NCBI GenBank assembly: GCA_041398705.1
Contig: JAWKUI010000004.1
Span: 62,001-126,000, forward strand
Reading direction: 5' to 3'
Length of the DNA stretch: 64,000 nucleotides
Source: NORP259 sp041398705
GTDB lineage: Bacteria; Planctomycetota; UBA1135; GCA-002686595
The notes beneath the pieces were generated by a model. That model saw only the letters and a list, made by a program, of their open reading frames with translations, was not told the DNA's origin and ran no database searches. Shown here piece after piece: positions 1-9,172 of the stretch. How positions within the stretch are numbered: position 1 is the first letter of the stretch; each line of letters opens with the position of its first letter. Both the position numbers and the translations under genes were made by a program.

Positions 1-553
1 CGGGCGCCTCTTCGAGTTGTTCGGAGAAGATCTTGGCGAGGATGCCAGTGAAGGGCAGGGTCAGGGCAAGCAGGGCTGCGGTTTCCCCCAGGCCGATGGC
101 GGCGAGCAACACCAGCGCCCAGAGCAACTCGTGCACACTGCGCAGCAGCGTGGCCAGGGCGCGGGCGCCGCTCCACGCGAGCCGTCGCCAGCCGGCCGGA
201 TCGCTTTCGCCGGACTTCGTCCAGAACGAACGGGAGGCAAAGATGCCCAGCGCCAGGCCGAAAACCAGGGCCAGGCCCATCGAAGCCAGGGCGAAGCGGC
301 AGGTTTCGAACAGCGATTGCACGATGACCCACAGGAACGGCGGTCCATCGGCGGGACGCCAGGAGCCTTCGTAGTCGAAGGCAGGGCGCAGGGCGGCGGC
401 GAAAAAGCGGCGCCAGAGGGCCAGGCCCTGGCCACGCGGCAGCAGACCGCGCCACGAGAGGTCCAGGTACCAAGCGGCGAGGGCGGCGGCCACCAGGATG
501 GCGAACACCACATGCCGCCGGGCGAGGCCCCGGGGCGCATGCGGCGCATTCAC
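1..553 (-). CDS. phnE: PhnE-like ABC transporter permease, partial (runs off left edge)
   Basis: Reading the minus strand from a GTG at 553 gives an open frame of 184 codons to the window edge. It encodes a hydrophobic protein: a membrane segment near residues 15-27, a second segment containing ALASMGLALVFGLALGIFAS, and a third near ELLWALVLLAAIGLG. This is the layout of PhnE-type inner-membrane permeases that move phosphonate-like anions with PhnC. The GTG overlaps the stop of the ATPase gene (GTGA), so the two are translationally coupled. An ATG-started frame at 549-61 in the same place is proline/arginine/serine-rich and is a shadow. The C-terminal part is missing. Confidence 0.8.
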   Translation of the reverse strand, partial: MNAPHAPRGLARRHVVFAILVAAALAAWYLDLSWRGLLPRGQGLALWRRFFAAALRPAFDYEGSWRPADGPPFLWVIVQSLFETCRFALASMGLALVFGLALGIFASRSFWTKSGESDPAGWRRLAWSGARALATLLRSVHELLWALVLLAAIGLGETAALLALTLPFTGILAKIFSEQLEEAP

Positions 554-1308
554 GGGGTCGCCTCCAGGTCGTAGAGCTCTGCCCACTCCGCATCCGAGAT
601 TGCGCCTGCCGGCCGATCGAACACCACACGGCCCGCGCGCAGGCCCACCAGCCGTGGGAAGAACTCGCGTGCGAGGTCGGCTTGGTGCAACGACACGACG
701 AGCGCCAGGTTGCGCTCGCGGGCCACCGCGGTGAGCAACTCGAGCACCGAACGGGCGCGGGCGGGGTCCACCGCGGCGATGGGCTCATCGGCGAGCAGCA
801 CCTTGGGTTCCTGGTAGAGGGCGCGCGCCAATGCCACGCGCTGCTGTTCGCCGCCGGAGAGGGACTCGAGGCGTTCGTAGAGCTTGTCGCCGATGCCGAG
901 GCGGTCGAGTAGGGCGAGCACGTCGAGGCGCTGTGCCTTCGAAGGCCAGAGCAGGGCTCTCATGGCCGCCAAGGTCCCGCCGCGCCCCAAGCGTCCCGCG
1001 AGCACGTTCTGCAGCACGCGCAGGGTCGGGATCAGCGCCAGGTCCTGGTGTACGAATCCGATGTGCGCGCGGGTGTTGCGCAGGTCGGCGGAAGTCGCGG
1101 ATTCGACGTCACATCCCAGGATGCGCGCGTGGCCGTGGGTCGGGAGCAGCGAACCGCCGAGCACGCGCAGCAGCGAAGTTTTGCCCGCCCCGCTGGGGCC
1201 GAGCAACGCAACCTGCTCCCCAGCCTGGACACCAAGGTCCACACCGGAGAGCAGGGGAAATCCGCCGGCCTGGGCGTGCAGGCCGTCGAGTTGGAGCAGG
1301 GGCGTCAC
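550..1308 (-). CDS. phnC: PhnC-like phosphonate-family ABC transporter ATP-binding protein
   Basis: 252-residue ABC ATPase of normal PhnC length. Walker A GPSGAGKT is at residues 37-44, the Q-loop glutamine near 88, the signature LSGGEQQR at 150-157, Walker B VLLADEP at 170-176 and the H-loop histidine near 208. It would power uptake through the permease encoded immediately downstream, whose start codon overlaps this gene's stop. The binding-protein gene lies 46 bases upstream, so the order is D-C-E on the minus strand. No C-P lyase or phosphonatase gene is nearby, so the substrate cannot be fixed from context. Confidence 0.88.
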   Translation of the reverse strand: MTPLLQLDGLHAQAGGFPLLSGVDLGVQAGEQVALLGPSGAGKTSLLRVLGGSLLPTHGHARILGCDVESATSADLRNTRAHIGFVHQDLALIPTLRVLQNVLAGRLGRGGTLAAMRALLWPSKAQRLDVLALLDRLGIGDKLYERLESLSGGEQQRVALARALYQEPKVLLADEPIAAVDPARARSVLELLTAVARERNLALVVSLHQADLAREFFPRLVGLRAGRVVFDRPAGAISDAEWAELYDLEATP

Positions 1309-1354
1309 GCGGTTGCGTACCGGGCCGGAGGACTCCGGCCCGGATGGCGGGGTC

Positions 1355-2311
1355 CTAGCGCAGCATGCCCATGTTCTTCATGGTCTCCGCCACCGGCTCG
1401 AAGTCGGCGTTGGAGGCTTCGATCAGGCCCTCCGGGCGATCGAGCGCCTTGAGCAGCGCCGGATCCTGGATGCCGACGAGGGCCTTCTGCAGTTTCGCGG
1501 TGAACCCCTTGCCGTAGCGCTCTTCGAGCACGGGGTGCGCCGTCCAGTTGTAGTCCGGGTAGGTCGGGGTGGTCCAGACGAGGATCGCTTTGGCCGGGTC
1601 GATCTTGCCATCCGCGACGAGGCGATCGTAGGTCTTGTAGTTGAGCGCGCCGGCCATCACCGTGCCGTCCTGGACCTGCTCGGCGGTCAGGTCATGGCTG
1701 CCGGAGAATTTGTTCGGGTGGCCGAAGAATTCCTCGGGGCTCTTGCCGGTTTCCTTGCGGATGTAGAACTCGGGCATCACGCGGCCCGAGGTGGACATCG
1801 CGTCGCCGAAGGTGAACGGCTGGCCCGCCAGCGCCATGGGGAAAGTGTCGCCCGGGGTGATGCCCGCGGCGGCGTTGGCGATGAAGTAGGACTTGTACTG
1901 GGGATCGACCACGCCCTGGGCGATAGCGACGGCGCCGGGCACCGCGACGCGGGCCTGCACACCGCTGACCCCGCCAAACCAGGCGAGTTGGATGTCGCCG
2001 GCCTTGAAGGCGGCTACGGAGGTGTCGTAGTTGGCGCTGGGGTTGTAGAGGACCGGGATGCCGAGTTCTTTGCTCAGGTGGTCCGCGATCAGGTTGTAGC
2101 GCTGGCGCAGCTCGGTCTTGTTGTCGTCGGGGATGGCGCTGAAGACGAGCGCTTCGCTGGACGCAGAGGAGCCTTCGGTGGAGTCCGATTGGGCGCCGGT
2201 GTCCTTGGATCCGCAGGCGGCGCACAGGAGCAGGGTGGTGAGAGTGAGGAAACGCAACACAGCACCGGGGTGTGAAGAGGCTGGGCGTGCAAGGGAGCGG
2301 GATTGTCGCAT
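1355..2311 (-). CDS. phnD: PhnD-like substrate-binding lipoprotein of an ABC importer
   Basis: Periplasmic binding protein of the phosphate/phosphite/phosphonate (PhnD) family. The mature part begins near FSAIPDDNKTELRQRYN and contains the AWFGGVSGVQAR segment, followed by AIAQG and SYFIANA, typical of PhnD-type type-2 periplasmic-binding folds. From memory, this segment also marks PhnD relatives annotated as putative selenate transporters, so the ligand is uncertain. The N-terminus has a hydrophobic stretch ending in CAAC before GSK, a slightly unusual lipobox, suggesting membrane anchoring. The ATG at 2311 gives 318 residues. A GTG at 2260 would give a more compact signal peptide and is a real alternative. 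A TACTCT box lies about 55 bases upstream. Confidence 0.82.
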   Translation of the reverse strand: MRQSRSLARPASSHPGAVLRFLTLTTLLLCAACGSKDTGAQSDSTEGSSASSEALVFSAIPDDNKTELRQRYNLIADHLSKELGIPVLYNPSANYDTSVAAFKAGDIQLAWFGGVSGVQARVAVPGAVAIAQGVVDPQYKSYFIANAAAGITPGDTFPMALAGQPFTFGDAMSTSGRVMPEFYIRKETGKSPEEFFGHPNKFSGSHDLTAEQVQDGTVMAGALNYKTYDRLVADGKIDPAKAILVWTTPTYPDYNWTAHPVLEERYGKGFTAKLQKALVGIQDPALLKALDRPEGLIEASNADFEPVAETMKNMGMLR

Positions 2312-2424
2312 GGGTGGAAACTGGGGGCGGAAGGTGGGGACAGGGCCAAGGATGCCAGCCCGTGAAAAGAGTAGCGGGGGGGGCCCGGCAGGGCCAGGAT
2401 GGGGGGCCTGGGCGCGTTTGCCCT

Positions 2425-3396
2425 GTGTATTCCGTGCCCACATCCCACGCCGATTCCCAAAGCCGCACCCTGCTCGAGGTGCGCGGCGATGGGCTGCACT
2501 TCGAGGTCCAGCTTCAGACCCTCTCTTTGATCGAGGATTCGCCCGAGCTCGATCGCAACGGGGACAAGCGGTTGGACTCGCCGGAGCTGCAGGACGCGGG
2601 TCCGGCGATCGCGGGGTATCTGACGGCGGGATTGCGGCTGGATGGGGCGCCGCTGCCCACCCCGCAAGACGTGCATGTGACGTGGCTCGGGCGCGTGGGC
2701 GACGATGTCTGGCAGGGCAATCAGGTCCGCATCGACTGGTTCCTGCCCGGAGTGGCGCGGCCTTCGCGCTACGGACTCGATTGGTTCACGGAGACGAGTC
2801 CGGGACACCGCGACCGCTTGCAGCTGCGCACCGATTGGCACGTGGATGCGGTGACCGAGATCCGGGCCGGGGCCGAAACCGTCGAGCTCGGGTACGGACC
2901 CCATTGGGCGTCGGAGTGGGCGCGGCAGGCCTTGGGCCTTGAGCCTTGGATTCTGGGCCCGCTGGCCCTGTTCGGGGTCGCGTGGTGTGTGCGGGGGCTG
3001 CGGCTCCCGAGGCGATTGCTGGCGGGTTTGGGATTCTCCGTCACGGTCGCGAGTCTTTCCGGGTTGGCGAACGGGCTAGGCCTGGAGCGTGGAATGGCGC
3101 TGGCTTGCGGCGCGATCTGCGGGCTCTACGGGCTTTGGGATGTGCAATTGGCGAGGCCACGCAGCAGTTTCGTGGCGTTGGGTGCGTGGGCGGCGATGGC
3201 GCCGTTGGTGCACGCGCAGGATGTCGCCGTAGCGCCCATGGCCTGGGGGTTCTGGGCTCTTGCGTGGGGCCTATTGGGTGGCGCGGTGGCGCCCGTGTTG
3301 CGGCCTGGCGCGGAACGTTGGGCAATGGTCGCGTTGCACCTGGGGTTGGTCGCGGCGATCCTGCTCGCCCTGTTCCGCGGAACTACGGGAAGTTGA
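2425..3396 (+). CDS. Hypothetical integral membrane protein with EF-hand-like N-terminal motif
   Basis: I do not recognise a named family with certainty. The soluble N-terminal half (about 150 residues) contains DRNGDKRLDSPEL, which resembles an EF-hand calcium loop. It also has beta-rich sequence with many tryptophans. The C-terminal half has about six hydrophobic segments and ends in a short basic/polar tail. This resembles the layout of HupE/UreJ-like membrane proteins, but that is only a suggestion. The longer open frame begins at 2272; a start at GTG 2425 or 2434 avoids most of the low-complexity glycine-rich stretch and overlap with the divergent transporter region. The last 14 bases overlap the end of the convergent glycosidase gene. 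Confidence 0.6.
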   Translation: MYSVPTSHADSQSRTLLEVRGDGLHFEVQLQTLSLIEDSPELDRNGDKRLDSPELQDAGPAIAGYLTAGLRLDGAPLPTPQDVHVTWLGRVGDDVWQGNQVRIDWFLPGVARPSRYGLDWFTETSPGHRDRLQLRTDWHVDAVTEIRAGAETVELGYGPHWASEWARQALGLEPWILGPLALFGVAWCVRGLRLPRRLLAGLGFSVTVASLSGLANGLGLERGMALACGAICGLYGLWDVQLARPRSSFVALGAWAAMAPLVHAQDVAVAPMAWGFWALAWGLLGGAVAPVLRPGAERWAMVALHLGLVAAILLALFRGTTGS

Positions 3397-5173
3397 GTCC
3401 GGCCGCTTCGGTGGGGTGCAGGGCATGGGTCCACTTCTCGAGCGAATCCGCCAGTCCGCCGGCGCGACTCTTCGAGCGCCAAAGGCCGGCGAACTGTTCG
3501 CACAAGGCGGGTAGTTCGCTGGCGAGGGGCGGCGGTACCGCGCGGCCCGCGAGTCGGTCTTCCGCCACCCGCGCCGCCCAGTCCCCAGCCGCTTGCGTGA
3601 ATTGCAGACCGCCGGGCACGGGCCCACCGGCGCTCAATGCGGCTTGCAATGCGGCGCGGTACCGCTTGAGTCCCGCTGCACTGCAAGTCGGAGCGCGTTT
3701 GGCGAGGCTTTCTTCCGCGTTGGGCCCGTGGGGCGGATACCGCAAGGCGAAGAAAGGGCCGAGGCCGTTGCGCGAGCCGTCTTCGAGGGTGCTGCCGGCC
3801 GATTGCAGCGCGATCGAAACCGCGGCCCCGCAGCCCGGGAACGCCGCTTCGATGGCCTCGGCATCGGCGCGCGGCGCGGTGGGATTCCAGGCGGCGGCGA
3901 GGGCGCGCGCGACCGCCGGCAGACACAGGTCGGGGTCCTGCCAATGGCCGTAATCGCCCCATTCGGTGAGGATCAGGCCTTGCGCGCCATACTCGAGCGC
4001 GCACGACAGGGCTTCTTCCAAGTTCGCTGCGGCGTTGTGCCAGCGGCCGCTGAGGCTCTGCCAGGTGGAGGCGCCGGGGGCGACCAGGAAGGGCACTCCG
4101 CGTTCGCGCAGTAGCGAAGCTTGGTCCGGGAAGGGATGGCCTTGTTCGTAGCCCCAAAGCACCGCCATCGCGTCGCGGGGCAGCCAATCGAGGGCTTCGG
4201 GGTGCTGCACCGCGATGTCCGCCCAGTAGAGGAGCCGCTTGCCATGCCGCGCCGCAAGCTCCGCCACCGCAGCCGCGTACCGGCCGTATACCTTTCCGAT
4301 GCCGTCGCGCTGCGTGCGTTCCCGGCTGCGTCCCTGACCCACGTCCAGGGTCTCGTCGAGCCCGCCCTGGAACCACGGCCCCTCGAACAAGGGCAGCAGT
4401 TGTCCGAGCAGGTCTTCGATCAATTCCAGACTGCCCGGGTCGGTGGGACACAGGCTGAAAGGTTCGCGGCGGTGTTCGAACGCATGCCACATGCCTTCGG
4501 GTTGTTCGGCCAGGTGGCGGTACTTGGGCAGGCGCAGCCAACGGTGCATGTGCCCGAAGGTATTCTGGTTGGGCACCAGATCGACGCCGCGGCGGCGCGC
4601 ATGGGCGACCAGTTCGCGGATCTCCTCGGGGGTGAGCGGGCTGCTGTCCTGGTGCACCTCTGCGTGTCCCTGGTAGGCGAAGGTGTGCTCCATGTAGAGT
4701 TCGAGGTGGTTGCCGCCCACCCGCGCCACCCGGTCGATCCATTCGAGCAGGGCCCGCTGCTGCGGCACGCGGTCGCGGCTGATGTCGAGCATCAACCCGC
4801 GGCGTGCCAGGGCGGGGGCAGCCGCGAGACGGACGCAGGGCACGGGACCGGCCGGGGCGATCCATTGGCCGACTGCCCTGAGCCCGTGCAACCAGGCCCG
4901 GGGCGACGCGCCCGTGATCGTGATCCGGTCCTGCGTGATTTCGGCGCGCCAGGCCTCCGGACCGGGCAGCTCGGCATCCAACCGCAATACCAGTGCCGCA
5001 TCGGCGGCCGTCGCGGGCGGGCCCAGGGGCCGGCCGTACGCGAACTCCAGGTCGAGTCCGGTCTCCTGCTCGAGCCAGTACCCCGCGGAGAGGCGACCGG
5101 GGTCCAGGGAGCCGCCGGTGGGTTCGATGTGCGACGGCGTGGGCAGGAGGTGGGGGAAGGCCTTTTGGTCCAT
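3383..5173 (-). CDS. Glycoside hydrolase family 20-like protein (beta-N-acetylhexosaminidase-type)
   Basis: 596 residues from the ATG at 5173. An N-terminal zincin-like alpha/beta domain (about 1-115) is followed by a TIM-barrel domain opening with RRGLMLDISRDRVP, a GH20/GH84-type entry motif. The adjacent Asp-Glu pair in FQGGLDETLD (about D273-E274) matches the GH20 catalytic pair that uses substrate-assisted hydrolysis of N-acetylhexosamines. NQNTFGHMHRW lies on the substrate-facing loops. There is no signal peptide at this start, so a cytoplasmic glycosidase acting on imported or recycled amino-sugar oligosaccharides is likely. A TACCTT box ends 10 bases before the ATG. Exact substrate is not deducible. 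Confidence 0.8.
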   Translation of the reverse strand: MDQKAFPHLLPTPSHIEPTGGSLDPGRLSAGYWLEQETGLDLEFAYGRPLGPPATAADAALVLRLDAELPGPEAWRAEITQDRITITGASPRAWLHGLRAVGQWIAPAGPVPCVRLAAAPALARRGLMLDISRDRVPQQRALLEWIDRVARVGGNHLELYMEHTFAYQGHAEVHQDSSPLTPEEIRELVAHARRRGVDLVPNQNTFGHMHRWLRLPKYRHLAEQPEGMWHAFEHRREPFSLCPTDPGSLELIEDLLGQLLPLFEGPWFQGGLDETLDVGQGRSRERTQRDGIGKVYGRYAAAVAELAARHGKRLLYWADIAVQHPEALDWLPRDAMAVLWGYEQGHPFPDQASLLRERGVPFLVAPGASTWQSLSGRWHNAAANLEEALSCALEYGAQGLILTEWGDYGHWQDPDLCLPAVARALAAAWNPTAPRADAEAIEAAFPGCGAAVSIALQSAGSTLEDGSRNGLGPFFALRYPPHGPNAEESLAKRAPTCSAAGLKRYRAALQAALSAGGPVPGGLQFTQAAGDWAARVAEDRLAGRAVPPPLASELPALCEQFAGLWRSKSRAGGLADSLEKWTHALHPTEAAGLNFP

Positions 5174-5238
5174 GGTCCTGGGCAAGGTACCCTTTTCCCA
5201 TCGGCCCATCCCACCCGCCGCACGTTTCCCCGCCCCGC

Positions 5239-7200
5239 ATGTCCGAATCCTCCGACCCGATTCCCGGAGCCGTGCCCGCGGGGCCCGGGCCCACCGCGCA
5301 CCGCCGGTTCCTACCGGGTTTGGTGCTCCTGCTTGCCCTCGCCTTCGGACTGCGGCTGCACCACGCGTTCGCCATGTCGGAGCACCCGCGCTTCGACGCG
5401 CCGATCATGGACGCGGGGTACCACTACGATTGGGCCAAGGCGATTCTGGCGGGACAGGAGTTCCAACCCGGCGCCTACTTCCGCGCGCCGCTGTACCCGT
5501 GGTTCCTGGCGCTCGTGCTCAAACTCACCGGCGGCAGCTTGTTCGCCGTGCGCATCGTTCAGGCGCTGCTCGGCACCCTGGCCACCGGCCTCGTCTGGCG
5601 CATCGCCCGGCGCGAGTTCGGCGGGCTTGCGGGTTGGGTGGCGGGCGCCATCGCGGCGACGTACTGGGTGTCGATCTACTTCGACGGGGAACTCTTGATC
5701 CCGACCCTCTACGTGCCGCTGTTGCTGCTGGGCCTCGATCGCGCCCTGCTCCTGCCGCGCCGCGGATTCACGCCGCGCGCCGTGCTCGTCTGCGGCGCCT
5801 GGTTCGGGCTCGCGGCGCTGGCGCGTCCGAACGTGCTGCTTTTCATGCCGCTACTGTTCGCCTGGGTGTGGTTCCAGGCCCGGCCCGGCCGCTGGCGCGC
5901 GGGGCTGCTGCTGACCCTCGGCACCTTGATCCCGATCGCGCCCGTCACAGCGCGCAACTACGCCAAGAGCGGCGAACTCGTACTGATCGCCACCCAGGCG
6001 GGGGTGAACTTCTGGATCGGCAACAACCCCGACAGCGACGGCGTCACCGCGTTGGTGCCGGGCACGCGGGCGGGCTGGTGGGAGGGGTACGAAGACAGCC
6101 GCCGCAAGGCGCGTGAGGAAGCGGGCCGCGACCTGACCGATTCGGGCATCTCCCGGTTCTACTCGGACAAGGCGTGGGCCTGGATGCGCGCCGAACCGGG
6201 CGCGGCCCTGCGCCAGCTGCTCTGGAAGTTGCGGCTCTTCCACACGAACTGGGAGTTCTCGAACAACCAGGAGATCCGCTTCTGGTGCCACCGCCTCGAC
6301 CCGCTTTCGCGCGCGAGCCTGGGATTCAGCGAACTGCTGGCCCTGGGCCTGGTGGGGCTGATTGTGGTGCTGGTGTCGCGTCCGACGGCGTTGCTGCCCC
6401 TATGGGGATTGCTGGTGGTGTACACCGCGAGCGTGGTGGTGTTCTTCGTCTGCTCGCGTTTCCGCGTGCCCGTCTTGCCCCTCTACATGATCCTGTCCGG
6501 TGCAGCCGTGTCGGCGGCGGTGCGCGGATTGCGAGCGCGGCGTTTCGGCTGGGTGCTCGCGGGTGTGCTCGGGTTTGCCACGGTGGAGGTCGCGAGCCGG
6601 CAGTTGCCGCGCGGGTTGTTCACGAACGACACGCAGGGGTACACGGAGATGGGCGCGATGGCCCTCGAACGCGGGGATCTGGACGGGGCGGAGGCTGCGC
6701 TGCAACAGGCCCTCGACCTGGAGATCGGCAACCGCCAGGCGCGGCTGCTCTGGGCGCGGGTCTTGGTCGGCAAGGGGCAACTCGAAGCCGCAGCCACCTG
6801 GCTCGAACAGAGTGCGGCCCGCTTGCCCGGGTATCCGGAGATCTGGGGTCAATGGGCGGCGGTCGAGAATGACCTGGGCCGGCCGGATCGGGCACTTTCG
6901 ATCGCGGAGCGCGGCTTGAAGGCCAATCCCGGCCAACCTGGCTTGACGTACGAGCTGGGCCGCGCGCGTTTTGCCCTGAACCAGCGCGAGGCGGCGCTGA
7001 AGGTGTTCGAAGGCCTGGTCGCGGTGGCGCCGGATCACGGCCTCGCCTGGTTCAGCATCGGGCGCATCCACTTCGAAGCGCGCCGAGCGGAACCCGCCCG
7101 GGCCGCGCTGCTGCGGGCGCGTGAACTGCAGTCGCAGTTGCCCGAAAGCGCCGCGGCGCAACTCGAGCAGATGCTCGCGCAGTTGCCTGGGGGCCAATAA
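5239..7200 (+). CDS. GT-C family membrane glycosyltransferase with C-terminal TPR repeats
   Basis: 653-residue protein. After a short cytoplasmic tail there are about ten membrane segments. The first periplasmic loop carries FDAPIMDAGYHYDWA, with acidic residues placed like the catalytic loop of ArnT/PMT-type (GT39/PMT_2) enzymes that use polyprenyl-phosphate sugars. The last roughly 180 residues form TPR-like helical pairs (for example ALERGDLDGAEAALQQAL and AALKVFEGLVAVAPDHG). The likely role is transfer of a sugar from a lipid carrier to a protein or glycan on the outer face of the inner membrane, with the TPR part binding a partner. The GH20-like gene is divergent from it. It ends 6 bases from the convergent antiporter gene. 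Confidence 0.75.
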   Translation: MSESSDPIPGAVPAGPGPTAHRRFLPGLVLLLALAFGLRLHHAFAMSEHPRFDAPIMDAGYHYDWAKAILAGQEFQPGAYFRAPLYPWFLALVLKLTGGSLFAVRIVQALLGTLATGLVWRIARREFGGLAGWVAGAIAATYWVSIYFDGELLIPTLYVPLLLLGLDRALLLPRRGFTPRAVLVCGAWFGLAALARPNVLLFMPLLFAWVWFQARPGRWRAGLLLTLGTLIPIAPVTARNYAKSGELVLIATQAGVNFWIGNNPDSDGVTALVPGTRAGWWEGYEDSRRKAREEAGRDLTDSGISRFYSDKAWAWMRAEPGAALRQLLWKLRLFHTNWEFSNNQEIRFWCHRLDPLSRASLGFSELLALGLVGLIVVLVSRPTALLPLWGLLVVYTASVVVFFVCSRFRVPVLPLYMILSGAAVSAAVRGLRARRFGWVLAGVLGFATVEVASRQLPRGLFTNDTQGYTEMGAMALERGDLDGAEAALQQALDLEIGNRQARLLWARVLVGKGQLEAAATWLEQSAARLPGYPEIWGQWAAVENDLGRPDRALSIAERGLKANPGQPGLTYELGRARFALNQREAALKVFEGLVAVAPDHGLAWFSIGRIHFEARRAEPARAALLRARELQSQLPESAAAQLEQMLAQLPGGQ

Positions 7201-7206
7201 GCGCGT

Positions 7207-9054
7207 TCAGGCCTTGGGGGCGGGCGCCGCGGGGCGTTCGCCCTCGCGTTCCTTCTCCACCAAGCTGATCAATCGGTCGCCGATGGCCGGGGCCGGGGTC
7301 GAACCCGCGGTGAACACCACCAGGGTGCCTTCGGGGGTCAACCGGAACAGGGGAATCGCGTTGTTCTCGTGGTGTTCGCGGAAGGCTTCGTACGGGAAAC
7401 TCTCCGTGAGTTGGGTGATGGCGATGCGCGCGCCGCGGCCCATGCGGGTTTCGAGTTCATCGAAGCGCGCGCCTTCGCGGAACAGGTAGCGACCGTGCAG
7501 GTTGCCCGAGGTCTCCTGTTTGGCGCTGATGCCCGACGGCACGAGCTGGTACACCTCGGCGCGGCCGAAGAGTTCGATGTAGTGCAGGGCGGACAGCGAG
7601 TTGACCTCGTCGTTCGAGGTCATGCCGAATACGCGGCCGATGCCGCCCAGGGGCAGGTGTTCTTCGGCATCGGCGGCGAGGGCGCTGCCGTACACGGCCT
7701 TGATCCCGTCGAGGCGGGCCTTGGCCACGCTCTGGCGGTTGGTGTCCAGCAGCACCACGGGCAGTTCGAGCGAAACCAGCGCGCGGCACACGGCGAGGGC
7801 AAAACGGCTGCCTCCGATCACAAGCACGCCTTGGGGGTTGGCGCTCGCGAGTTTGAGGCGGCGCGCGATCGGCGCGGCGGCCAGGCCGTAAACCGCCACG
7901 GTGGCGATGATCACGAGGAAACTGAGCGGCACCAGGCGCACGGCTTCGGGCATGATGCGGTCGCCCATCAGCACGGGGTCGGCGAGTCGTCCGGCAAACA
8001 GGGCGGTGATCGCGGCGGCGACCACTCCGCGCGGGGCGAGGGCGCCGAGGAAGCGCCGTTCGGCGAGGGTGGCGTTCGAGCCGAACAAGGCCAGCGTCAC
8101 CGCAGTCGGGCGGATGAAGACGATCAGCAGGACGACGAACAGCACCTCGCGCCAACCCAGTTCGAGCAGCGAATCGAGCTTGAGGCTCGCGGCGAGCACC
8201 ACGAACAGGGTGGAGATCAGCAGGGTGCGCAGGTTCTCCTTGAACTCGATGATGTGGCGGATGGCCGTGGCGCGTTGGTTCGCCAGCAGGAAACCCATCA
8301 GCGTCACTGCGAGCAGACCGGATTCGTGCTGCAGGCGGTCGGCGACGACGAACACCACCAGGAGGATGGCCAGGGCCAGGGGCGAGTGCAGCGAATCGGG
8401 CACCCAGTAACGCCGAAGGGGCACGCCGAGCAGCAACGCGCCGACGACGCCAGCCAGGGAGCCGACCACGGCGGTTTTGACTAGGCCCCAGAAGGTGGCG
8501 AGGAACGCGCCGGTTTCGGCCGGCGGTTCGGCGATGGCGTGGAACGTCAGCACCGCGAGGGTGGCGCCGATGACGTCGGCGACGATGCCCTCCCAGTTCG
8601 CGATCGGACCCACGCGGCCCTGGGGGCGCACGTGGCGCAGCAAGGGGCCGATGACCGTCGGACCGGTGACCGTGAGCACCGCGCCGAAGAGGAATGCTAG
8701 GGGCAGGGGCAGTTGCACCAGAAGGTGCAACAGGAAGGTGGCGAGCACCCAGGTGATCACGACCCCCGCGGTGCACAGGCGCAGTACGATGCCGCCGATC
8801 TTGCCGAGTTCGGCGGTCTTGAGGGTCAGGCCGCCTTCGAAGAGGATCACGCCCACGCCGAGCGAGATCAGCGGGTGCATCAAGTCCCCGAGCAGCACTT
8901 TGGGGTCCAGCCAGCCGGTCAGCGGTCCCACGAGGAAACCCGCGAGCAGCAACAGCAGGATCGACGGCAGCTTGAGGCGCCAAGCGAGCCACTGGGCGAA
9001 AACGCCGAGGGCCAGGATGCCCGCGAGGGCGACGGGAATGAGCTCGGGAGGCAC
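7207..9054 (-). CDS. CPA1-type cation/proton antiporter with C-terminal TrkA-N domain
   Basis: 615 residues starting at a GTG. The first ~390 residues hold about twelve membrane helices with the TVTGPTVIGPLL segment and the NWEGIVADVIGA motif that places the conserved ion-binding acidic residue of this NhaP-like group. The canonical Asn-Asp pair reads Ala-Asp here, as in some cyanobacterial-type relatives that carry other residues at that site. The C-terminal part has a Rossmann TrkA-N domain (VLVIGGSRFALAV) for nucleotide-dependent gating, then a TrkA-C-like tail. It should exchange Na+ or K+ for H+ across the inner membrane. A terminator for the upstream gene lies between it and the SPFH gene. 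Confidence 0.85.
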   Translation of the reverse strand: MPPELIPVALAGILALGVFAQWLAWRLKLPSILLLLLAGFLVGPLTGWLDPKVLLGDLMHPLISLGVGVILFEGGLTLKTAELGKIGGIVLRLCTAGVVITWVLATFLLHLLVQLPLPLAFLFGAVLTVTGPTVIGPLLRHVRPQGRVGPIANWEGIVADVIGATLAVLTFHAIAEPPAETGAFLATFWGLVKTAVVGSLAGVVGALLLGVPLRRYWVPDSLHSPLALAILLVVFVVADRLQHESGLLAVTLMGFLLANQRATAIRHIIEFKENLRTLLISTLFVVLAASLKLDSLLELGWREVLFVVLLIVFIRPTAVTLALFGSNATLAERRFLGALAPRGVVAAAITALFAGRLADPVLMGDRIMPEAVRLVPLSFLVIIATVAVYGLAAAPIARRLKLASANPQGVLVIGGSRFALAVCRALVSLELPVVLLDTNRQSVAKARLDGIKAVYGSALAADAEEHLPLGGIGRVFGMTSNDEVNSLSALHYIELFGRAEVYQLVPSGISAKQETSGNLHGRYLFREGARFDELETRMGRGARIAITQLTESFPYEAFREHHENNAIPLFRLTPEGTLVVFTAGSTPAPAIGDRLISLVEKEREGERPAAPAPKA

Positions 9055-9102
9055 GGGGAGGCGGATAGCGGAGCCCCAGGAGGGGGGCCCTCACCCTAGA
9101 AA

Positions 9103-9141
9103 ACACCCGCGCGGGGGGGCAAGCGCCGCCCGCGCGGGTGT
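9103..9141 (-). terminator. Rho-independent terminator after the SPFH/zinc-ribbon gene
   Basis: Perfect 13-bp inverted repeat (9103-9115 with 9129-9141) and a 13-base loop. On the minus strand it is followed by TTTTC. It lies just past the stop of the SPFH gene and before the antiporter gene, so it probably separates the two transcripts. Confidence 0.75.
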
Positions 9142-9172
9142 CTGGGATGGGAAAGCGGAAGCGGCGCTTCCG

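Noticed and set aside
61..549. ATG-started minus frame after phnC
   Set aside because: Serine/proline/tryptophan-rich shadow; the GTG-started frame from 553 encodes a proper permease.
884..2275. Plus-strand frame of 463 codons across phnC and phnD
   Set aside because: Antisense to two recognised transporter genes; no motifs.
3126..5408. Minus-strand frame of 760 codons overlapping the GH20 gene
   Set aside because: Same strand, other frame; Arg/Pro/Gly-rich with no domain, while the overlapping frame has the GH20 motifs.
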